The notes under the pieces: generated by a model
What the model saw: the letters and a program-made list of their open reading frames with translations, nothing else
What the model was told of the DNA's origin: nothing
Database searches by the model: none
Assembly: GCA_020632695.1 (NCBI GenBank)
Contig: JACKFB010000026.1
Span: 1 to 51,063, forward strand
DNA from: Deltaproteobacteria bacterium
GTDB lineage: Bacteria; Myxococcota_A; UBA9042; PHBI01; JACKFB01
Direction of reading: 5' to 3'
Length of the DNA stretch: 51,063 bases
Program-made: the position numbers and the translations under genes
Part shown: one piece after another, positions 45,406-51,063 of the stretch
How the letters are laid out: every line of letters starts with the position of its first letter
How positions within the stretch are numbered: the first letter of the stretch is position 1

Positions 45406-46098
45406 TCAGGCGTCGGCGCGGGCGCCCACGTGGCGGCTGGCCAGGGCGACCAGCCCCGACAGCGCGTCGAGCACGCGCTCCAGGCGGTGCTCCAGGCGGC
45501 GATCCTCGAGGATCTGCTGGCGCTCGTCGGCGGTGTCCACCGCGGCGCCGGCCAGCCGGAAGCTCATCAGCGCGTCGCGATCGGAGACGGCGGCCGCCGC
45601 GGCCAGATCCGACACGGCGCTCCCCAGGAGCTGGGTCAGCGCGTAGACGGCCTCCACGATGGACTCCCAGCGCGCGGTCAGCTCACGCCCCGGCAGCTCG
45701 CAAGGCAGATCGGGCACCGCCTCGATGCGGGCGACCCGGTAGGGCCGGTCCGAGGGTCGCTCGTGGAGGCGGCAGCGGGCCTCTCCCTCGACCGAGATCA
45801 GGTAGTGCCCGCCGGAGAGCTCCTCGCACGAGGTCACGCGCCCCACCGTGGCCAGCTCACAGAAGGCGGGCGTGCCGTGATAGTCGCGCTTCCAGCCTGC
45901 CGCGAGCCGTGGCACCGAGATCCAACGCTCCTGATCGGGCGCGGCCAGCAGCTCCTCCACCAGGGTGCGGTAGCGGGGCTCGAACACGCGGTAGGGCGTC
46001 AGCACGCCCGGCAGCAGCACGTGGTCGGGCAGCGGGAAGAGCGGGACCTCCCCGGGGAGGGTCACGCGCCGCTCGCCCTCGGTGCGCAGGTTCTGCAT
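45406..46098 (-). CDS. LON substrate-binding-domain protein
   Basis: A 230-residue protein carrying only the Lon N-terminal domain. It starts with VPLFPLPDHVLLPGVLTPYRVFEPRYRTLVEE, the family hallmark (quoted segments: VPLFPLPDHVLLPGV and YRVFEPRYR). It continues through GRVTSCEELSGGHYLISVEG, and a helical tail follows. There is no AAA+ or protease domain, so it is not Lon itself. Stand-alone LON proteins are widespread and may bind unfolded protein or adapt substrates; the function is not established. The ATG at 46098 follows GAGGAGAG. It is divergent from the Hpt gene and probably monocistronic. Confidence 0.92.
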   Translation of the reverse strand: MQNLRTEGERRVTLPGEVPLFPLPDHVLLPGVLTPYRVFEPRYRTLVEELLAAPDQERWISVPRLAAGWKRDYHGTPAFCELATVGRVTSCEELSGGHYLISVEGEARCRLHERPSDRPYRVARIEAVPDLPCELPGRELTARWESIVEAVYALTQLLGSAVSDLAAAAAVSDRDALMSFRLAGAAVDTADERQQILEDRRLEHRLERVLDALSGLVALASRHVGARADA

Positions 46099-46249
46099 CG
46101 TTCGACTCTCCTCGATGACCCCGACGAGGCGCAGCCTAAGTGCCCCGCGCGGCGCCCGCCAGGAAATGGCCCCCGCGGGGCGCAGGGGGCGGTCGCGGCC
46201 CTGGCGTTCGCCGTCGCGCGGAGCGACGATGGGGGACGCGGAGGTCCCC

Positions 46250-46633
46250 ATGGTGCACGGCGACGAGGAGGCAGTGACGTCCGCGGCCGCTCCGACCATC
46301 GATCCGCGCGCCATCGCCCGGCTGCGCCGCATCGGCGGCGACGAGCTGCTGCGCCGCATCGTGGATCTGTACCTGGGCGAGTCGGGGGCGCGGGTCGACG
46401 CCACGACGGAGGCCTCCGCGGCCGCGGACCTCGACGCGGTGGAGGCGGCGGCGCACTCGCTCAAGTCCATGGCCGGCAACGTCGGCGCCACGCAGGTGCT
46501 CGAGCTGGCGGCCGACATCGAGCTGGCGGCCCGGCGAGGGGGAGGCGATGGGATGCTGGCCGCCGTCGCGCGGCTGCCCCAGGCGCAGCAGATCGCCTGC
46601 GAGGCCCTCGAGCGCCTCGGGGAGGGCTCATAG
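46250..46633 (+). CDS. Hpt-domain phosphotransfer protein
   Basis: A 127-residue protein consisting almost only of a histidine phosphotransfer domain. AAAHSLKSMAGNVGATQV carries the phospho-accepting His69 in the standard HxLKSxxxxxGA context. It shuttles phosphate between a hybrid histidine kinase and a response regulator. The start ATG 46250 is chosen because GGAGGT precedes it by four bases; an in-frame ATG at 46229 is weaker. No kinase is nearby. The single-domain response regulator on the opposite strand at 47607-48074 is a possible partner. Confidence 0.9.
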   Translation: MVHGDEEAVTSAAAPTIDPRAIARLRRIGGDELLRRIVDLYLGESGARVDATTEASAAADLDAVEAAAHSLKSMAGNVGATQVLELAADIELAARRGGGDGMLAAVARLPQAQQIACEALERLGEGS

Positions 46634-46654
46634 CCGCCGCCTCGCCGGTCAGCG

Positions 46655-47590
46655 TCAGCCGTCGGCGACGCCCAGCTCGGTGAGCAGCGCCTCGAGCGAG
46701 CTCACACGCTCTGCGGTGGCCCGGTGCAGCTCGCGCACGGCGCGCAGCCGGGCGTCGGCCTCCTGGCCGTTGGCGAAGCTCGCCACGTGCGGCAGGAGGT
46801 TGTCGCCCAGCTCCATGAGGTAGCGCGACAGCGCCGTCTGCTGCTCGTCGCGGGCGGCGTCGAGGGCGCGCACGCCGCCGAGGATCTCGGTGTCGGCCCC
46901 TACCCCCGCGCGCAGGTTGCGCAGCCGCCGCGTCTGGAGCTTCTGGTCCTCGAGGTGGGCCTCCTCGCGCTCCAGCACGAAGCGAGAACGCACCCGCGCC
47001 AGCCAGCGCGCCAGCTCCGTCACGTTGCCGCGGGGGGCGTCGCGCCGCAGCGCGTCGGGCAGCGCGTCGATGAGATCGAAGGCCCGCAGGCTGCCCTCGT
47101 CGGCCAGCAGGATCTCGGCGCGCTCGACCAGCTCCAACACCAGATCCAGCCGGGCGATGGAGCGCCGCACGCGCGCGTCCTCGTCGCGGATCGCGTCGTC
47201 CCGCCTCTCGGTCGCCTGCAGGGTGGCCTCGCGGCTGGTCATCAAGGCCTGATAGCGCTGGCGCCACGCCTCCCGGGCCCGATCCAGCCGCTGGTCCACG
47301 GTGGCCTTCAGGCCGGGGCTGCCCGGCGCTCCGGCGTCCAGCCAGGCGCGCCCGACGGCCTCGCACACCGCCGCGCCATACCGCTCCAAGGCTTCCAGCC
47401 GCTGACGCGCCGCGGCCAGGGCCACCGTCGCGCCCCGTCCAGCCGGATGCGGGCTGCCGGGGTGCAGCACCTTGTGTCGCACCACCGGGCTGGAGCGCAG
47501 CCCCTCGAGCACGAAGCAGAGCTCCTCCTCCTCCGGCGAGGGCCCGGCGGGAGGATCGGGCAGCTCCACACGCACCGTGGCGAAGCTCAT
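46655..47590 (-). CDS. Coiled-coil protein of unknown function beside the response regulator
   Basis: A 311-residue soluble, nearly all-helical protein rich in Arg, Glu, Ala and Leu (AAARQRLEALERYGAAVCEA, RLDLVLELVERAEILLADEG, ARDEQQTALSRYLMELGDNL). It is probably an extended coiled coil or four-helix bundle. There is no catalytic motif or signal. It starts 16 bases after the response regulator stop on the same strand, so the two are likely co-expressed, and this may be the regulator's effector. The ribosome site is weak. Family not recognised. Confidence 0.8.
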   Translation of the reverse strand: MSFATVRVELPDPPAGPSPEEEELCFVLEGLRSSPVVRHKVLHPGSPHPAGRGATVALAAARQRLEALERYGAAVCEAVGRAWLDAGAPGSPGLKATVDQRLDRAREAWRQRYQALMTSREATLQATERRDDAIRDEDARVRRSIARLDLVLELVERAEILLADEGSLRAFDLIDALPDALRRDAPRGNVTELARWLARVRSRFVLEREEAHLEDQKLQTRRLRNLRAGVGADTEILGGVRALDAARDEQQTALSRYLMELGDNLLPHVASFANGQEADARLRAVRELHRATAERVSSLEALLTELGVADG

Positions 47591-47606
47591 GACGCGCCCG
47601 CTCCGC

Positions 47607-48074
47607 TCACGACCGGTTCAGCGCGGCCAGCTCCGCCTCGCGCAGCCGCAGCGCCTCGGTCAGACGGACCACCTCGCGCTGCATCTGCACGCGCTCCAGC
47701 GCCAGGCGTACGGTGACCAGCAGCTCGCGCTCGTCGACCGGCTTTCGCAGGAACTTGTAGATCTCGCCCTGGTTGATGGCCTCCACCGCGATGTCGAAGT
47801 CGCTGCGGCTGGTGATGATGATCCGCACCGAGTCGGGCAGGTGGAATCGCGCGCGGCGCAGCACCTGAAGACCGTTCATGCGCGGCATCATGTAGTCGCA
47901 GAGCACGATGTCGAAGCGCTCGCCGTCGAGCGCCTTGGTGGCCGCCACCGGGTCGGCGTGGTGGACGATCCTGTGGCCCGCCTTCTCCAGGATCGCGGTG
48001 ACGATGGCCGCCTCGAGCGGGTCGTCCTCGACGAGCAGGATGGAGGCGCCGTCCGCTTCGGGTACCGCGCTCAT
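47607..48074 (-). CDS. Single receiver-domain response regulator with helical tail
   Basis: A 155-residue protein with a CheY-like receiver. The acidic pair is in LLVEDDPLE, the phospho-acceptor Asp60 is in VLCDYMMPRMNGLQVL, the Thr/Ser switch is in IIITSRSD, and Lys111 is in FLRKPVDEREL. A C-terminal helix (LALERVQMQREVVRLTEALR) follows, in the style of receivers that precede output domains, but no output domain is present. It probably acts through protein contacts, perhaps with the coiled-coil protein 16 bases downstream. The ATG has GAGGTAG upstream. The nearby Hpt protein is a plausible phosphodonor. Confidence 0.93.
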   Translation of the reverse strand: MSAVPEADGASILLVEDDPLEAAIVTAILEKAGHRIVHHADPVAATKALDGERFDIVLCDYMMPRMNGLQVLRRARFHLPDSVRIIITSRSDFDIAVEAINQGEIYKFLRKPVDERELLVTVRLALERVQMQREVVRLTEALRLREAELAALNRS

Positions 48075-48119
48075 GTCTACCTCACGCGAGCGCAGGCTCG
48101 CGGACTTCGGGGGGAAACC

Positions 48120-48148
48120 AGGATAGCATCGGGCCGGTGCGGTGGCGA
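48120..48148 (-). promoter_or_regulatory. Candidate extended -10 promoter for the response regulator
   Basis: On the minus strand, TCGCCA (48148-48143) and TATCCT (48125-48120) are separated by 17 bases, with TGC directly before the -10. The leader to the ATG at 48074 is about 40 bases. Confidence 0.4.
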
Positions 48149-48247
48149 TCGGGGCCCTGCAACCCGCCCGCCACGGCGCCGCGCCGGGCTTGCCCACACG
48201 CGCCGCGATATGACTTCCGGCCTCGTCACTCCCGGGGTTGTCTGCCG

Positions 48248-49120
48248 ATGACCGATTCCAAGGTGAGCGTTCGCAGCATCGTCGTGACCGGCGGCGGCCG
48301 GCGCTTCCGCGTCCACGCCTTCGGGCGGGCGGACTCGGAGCGACCGGCCCTGCTGGCGCTCCACGGGTTCACCGGCAGCGGGCTGGACATGGAGGTCACG
48401 GCCCCCTGGCTGCTGCGCCCGGTGCTGGCCCCCGATCTGCCGGGCCACGGCGAGACCCCGGCCGACCCGGACGACCGCGGGCCGGCTTTCGATCGCGTCG
48501 TGGCCGAGCTGAACGGGCTCGCCGGAGCGGGCGCGCTCTGGGACCCGGCGCCGGCGCCCGAGCGGCTGCCGCTCCTGGGCTACTCCATGGGCGGTCGGGT
48601 GGCGTTGGGGATGGCCCTCGAGGCGCCCCAGCGCTTCTCGGCGCTGATCCTGGTGAGCGCCAGCCCGGGCATCGCCGAGGCGCCGGCCCGCCTCGTGCGC
48701 GCCCAGGCCGACGAGGCCCTCGCCCAGCACGTGCTCCGCGTCGGCGCCCGCCAGTTCGCCACCGAATGGGCTGCGCAGCCGCTGATCCGCACCCAGGCAC
48801 GGGTGGCCGCGCCCTACGGCGAGGCGATGTCGGCGCGGCGAGCGGCCAACGACCCGCGCGGCCTCGCGGCCAGCCTCCGCGGCGTCGGGACCGGCCGGAT
48901 GCCGCCGCTCCACCAGCGCCTGGCCGAGCTGAGCCTGCCGGTGCTGCTGGTCACCGGTGGGGACGACGCCCGCTACGCGTCCGAGGCCGAGGCGATGGCC
49001 CGGGCGCTGCCCGCAGCGATGCACGTCTGGATCCCAGGCGCCGGTCACGCGCCGCACCTCGAGGCTCCCCAGGCCACCGCCGATGCGGTCGAGGCCTTCC
49101 TGGAGGCGACCGGTCACTGA
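48248..49120 (+). CDS. menH: MenH-like alpha/beta hydrolase
   Basis: A 290-residue alpha/beta hydrolase resembling MenH, which removes pyruvate from SEPHCHC to form SHCHC in menaquinone synthesis. Similar features are ALHGFTGSGLDME near the N-terminus, APDLPGHGETPA, the nucleophile elbow GYSMGGRVALGMAL, ILVSASPGIAEAPAR and LLVTGGDDARY. The His comes at the end in IPGAGHAPHLEAP. No other men genes are in the window, so the pathway link is by similarity only. The ribosome site before the ATG is weak. It is divergent from the response regulator. Confidence 0.8.
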   Translation: MTDSKVSVRSIVVTGGGRRFRVHAFGRADSERPALLALHGFTGSGLDMEVTAPWLLRPVLAPDLPGHGETPADPDDRGPAFDRVVAELNGLAGAGALWDPAPAPERLPLLGYSMGGRVALGMALEAPQRFSALILVSASPGIAEAPARLVRAQADEALAQHVLRVGARQFATEWAAQPLIRTQARVAAPYGEAMSARRAANDPRGLAASLRGVGTGRMPPLHQRLAELSLPVLLVTGGDDARYASEAEAMARALPAAMHVWIPGAGHAPHLEAPQATADAVEAFLEATGH

Positions 49121-49371
49121 GGTGGATGGCTGGGGCTCGTCAGGGGCTCGCGCGCGGGGCCACTCGCCACGCGCCAACCCTCGAGGAGACGACGCTGGCG
49201 CCCCGCCCGGGCCGAGGTTGGAGCCCGCTCCGGCCGGGTCGGCGAGCGCTGCCTCCGCCGGCCGCTCCCGCCCCGGCGGCGCCTCCGCCGCCATCCGCAC
49301 GCGCCACGCCCTGGTGTGGGCGATCCGGCTCGGCCCGGACCCACGCGGCCAGTGTGCGCCGGCTCCCGGGC

Positions 49372-50814
49372 TCAGCGCGCGAGCCCCGCCAGCACCAGCA
49401 CGCCGCACCCGCTGGCTGCCGTCCAGCGGTCCTCGCGGACCCGCCCCACGCACCAGTCGCCCTGCCCCCAGTCCAGGCGCGCGACGCCGAAATCGGCCCC
49501 GCCGATGCGCATCGTCCGGGTGGCCACCAGCGGGCGGCTCGACTTGCGCAGCAGCCGCCGGCCGGCCCCGCCGACGTAGAGATGCGCGGGCAGGTACTCG
49601 ATGGCCAGCAGGCCCAGGTAGTAGCCCTCGGCGATGGTGATGTCGCCGTAGCGCGCGGCCTGCACCCGGGTCAGCGGCGCGCCCCGCAGCTCCCCCGCGT
49701 CGTCGTCCGCCTTCTCGTCCAGGCGCCAGACCACCGACTCGGTGCCGTAGACCGGGGTGGCGTTGGCGAGGGCCCGCTCGACCGGCTCCGGGTCCAGCCG
49801 CGCCAGGGGCAGTGTCTTGCCGTGATTGGCGCTGTGCAGGCTGGCGGTCACGGTGCCGGCAGGCAGCTCCACCTCGAGCTGGGGCGGCAGCGGCAGCACG
49901 GTCTCGAGCGCCACCAGGCGCCGCCCGTCGATCTTCCACAACCCCGAGCTCGAGGGCGGCAGCCCCACCACCTCGATGCGATCGCGCACGTAGTACTCGC
50001 GGACGTGGCGGGGCACGTCCAGCTCGACCTCGACCTCCTCTCCGCCGCAGGCCAGCTCGACGCGCTGCCGGCCGTTCGGGACATCCTCCAGGGTGAACTT
50101 GCCGCTCTCGTCGGTGGTCGTCCGCACCGCCCCCCAGCGCACCTCGCAGCCGCCCAGGGCCTCCAGGGTCAGCGCGTGCACCACCCACGCCACCACCTTC
50201 GGGCGCGCGTTGATCTTCAGCGGCTCGAGGTCGCGGGTCTGGCCCACCTCAGGCATCGTCGCCTCGAGGGCGTCGGTGGTGTAGTGGTCGGCGGTGGCCT
50301 CCAGCTCCCAGCGCAGCCCGGGGCGCGTCTCGAAGAGCGCGAAGCGCCCGTCGGCGTCGGTGGTCACCACCCGGGTGCGCGCCTTGCCGTCGGGATCGCC
50401 GCGGGGCACGGCGATGACCCGCGCGCCCGGCACCGGCTGCTCTGTGAATGCGTCGAGCACGCGCCCGCGCATGCCGGCCGCGCGGTAGGTGCGGATGCGC
50501 ACCGGCTCACCGCCCGGCGTCACGCCGTCGAGGCTCTCGTCGGCCAGCCCCTGCCCGGTGGCCAGCAGCCGGTAGGTCGCGGCCCTGCTCAACCCCTCGA
50601 GCCGGAACGCCCCCTCCGCGTCGCTGGTCGCCCGCACCGGCTCCAGGGTCCCCGGCCCCGCGGTAGCCCGCGCCTCCACGATGACCCCGGCCAGCGGCCC
50701 CCCGCCGATGCGGTCCACGACCACGCCCTCCAGGTCGGTGCGCTCCGTACAGCCCGCCAGCGCCAAGGCAAGCAGCAGCCCCAGCCGCCAAGCGTTCGTC
50801 CCAACTCGCCTCAC
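49372..50814 (-). CDS. Lipoprotein with carboxypeptidase-regulatory-like repeats
   Basis: A 480-residue predicted lipoprotein with signal WRLGLLLALALAGC. The N-terminal half contains about three beta-sandwich units of the carboxypeptidase-regulatory-like type (LEGVVVDRIGGGPLAGVIVE, MRGRVLDAFTEQPVPGARVI, GCEVRWGAVRTTTDESGKFT). The C-terminal part is beta-rich and ends RWTAASGCGVLVLAGLAR. The start is set at GTG 50814, giving a standard short lipoprotein signal; ATG 50847 would add 11 Gly/Val residues. An open frame continues further upstream into repeat DNA but is unlikely to be translated. It is probably a surface or periplasmic scaffold protein. Confidence 0.86.
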   Translation of the reverse strand: MRRVGTNAWRLGLLLALALAGCTERTDLEGVVVDRIGGGPLAGVIVEARATAGPGTLEPVRATSDAEGAFRLEGLSRAATYRLLATGQGLADESLDGVTPGGEPVRIRTYRAAGMRGRVLDAFTEQPVPGARVIAVPRGDPDGKARTRVVTTDADGRFALFETRPGLRWELEATADHYTTDALEATMPEVGQTRDLEPLKINARPKVVAWVVHALTLEALGGCEVRWGAVRTTTDESGKFTLEDVPNGRQRVELACGGEEVEVELDVPRHVREYYVRDRIEVVGLPPSSSGLWKIDGRRLVALETVLPLPPQLEVELPAGTVTASLHSANHGKTLPLARLDPEPVERALANATPVYGTESVVWRLDEKADDDAGELRGAPLTRVQAARYGDITIAEGYYLGLLAIEYLPAHLYVGGAGRRLLRKSSRPLVATRTMRIGGADFGVARLDWGQGDWCVGRVREDRWTAASGCGVLVLAGLAR

Positions 50815-50886
50815 CCCAACCCCCGGAACGACCCCAACCCCGCCCATGCTACACCACCCCGCCGCCGCCGGAACCCCCGCCACGGC

Positions 50887-51063
50887 GACCGCGACCGAGA
50901 CCGGCGCCGAGGCCGGCGCCGAGGCCGGGGCCGACGCCGAGACCGAGGCCGGGGCCGAGACCGAGGCCGAGACCGACGCCGAGGCCGAGGCCGAGACCGG
51001 CGCCGAGACCGAGGCCGAGGCCGAGACCGAGACCGAGACCGGCACCGACACCGACGCCGAGAC
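50887..51063. repeat. Degenerate hexanucleotide repeat at the window edge
   Basis: About 177 bases of (G/A)CCGAG-type units, with occasional GGC, GGG or GAC replacements, run to the end of the window. The plus strand here has no T, so no stop codon can occur in any plus frame and open frames mean nothing. One plus frame reads alternating Ala/Thr and Glu/Gly/Asp. Bases 50848-50886 before it show no gene. Confidence 0.8.

Noticed and set aside
49121..49371. Possible small gene between the MenH-like and last lipoprotein genes
   Set aside because: The open frames are Ala/Arg/Pro-rich with no ribosome site or motif. They look like GC-driven noise.
50815..51051. Ser/Ala/Val-repeat N-terminus for the last lipoprotein
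   Set aside because: It is only the hexanucleotide repeat read in one frame. A normal lipoprotein signal begins at 50814 or 50847.

Overview
The window is very GC-rich bacterial chromosome, densely coded on both strands, with many GTG starts and 4-base stop/start overlaps. Several features point to Myxococcota (the former deltaproteobacteria): many lipoproteins whose signal peptide is followed by an Asp/Ala-rich linker, giant Cys-rich repeat proteins, a MYXO-CTERM-like C-terminal sorting signal, and a near-consensus sigma-54 promoter. The exact lineage is an inference. No rRNA, tRNA, CRISPR array, transposase or phage gene was found.

Layout. 1-4058 (minus): a Cys-rich lipoprotein, gpmI (phosphoglycerate mutase) and an unknown gene cut by the window edge, apparently one transcript. 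4229-6296 (minus): a small Cys-containing lipoprotein and a membrane protein of unknown family. 6546-10925 (plus): four genes joined by 4-base overlaps, encoding a DegT-type PLP enzyme, a B12-type radical SAM enzyme, a SPASM-type radical SAM enzyme and a lipoprotein. 11013-16722 (plus): topoisomerase IB behind a sigma-54-type promoter, then a 1471-residue Cys-repeat lipoprotein. 16733-21497 (minus): MerR-like regulator, NYN/LOTUS RNA-binding protein, acyl-CoA ligase and a DUF2203 protein. 21603-25321: YqiA-type hydrolase, lytic transglycosylase and a TPR-like lipoprotein, followed by a 140-bp imperfect inverted repeat.

25667-30153 (plus): a predicted outer-membrane barrel, a divergent tubulin/FtsZ-like protein and its translationally coupled partner. 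30176-33891 (minus): an RND/MMPL exporter and a PhnD-like binding protein. 34099-40859 (plus): a four-gene run with a MYXO-CTERM Cys-rich surface protein, an unknown 618-residue protein, an 802-residue protein combining a terpene-cyclase-like toroid (DxDDTA motif) with a radical-SAM-like C-terminal Cys cluster, and a radical SAM enzyme. I regard this as the best candidate for an undescribed system. 40787-43171 (minus): VOC protein, secreted protein and a lipoyl-free acyltransferase. 43309-49120: M3 peptidase, LON-domain protein, Hpt protein, coiled-coil protein, response regulator and a MenH-like hydrolase. 49372-50814 (minus): lipoprotein with carboxypeptidase-regulatory-like domains. The right edge is a hexanucleotide repeat.

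How the genes may work together. Both radical SAM operons include an exported protein, either a lipoprotein or a MYXO-CTERM protein, so surface-linked modification chemistry is a reasonable but untested theme. The tubulin-like pair may form a cytoplasmic filament system, possibly tied to the barrel protein upstream. All function calls come from reading motifs in the translated sequence. No database search was run.
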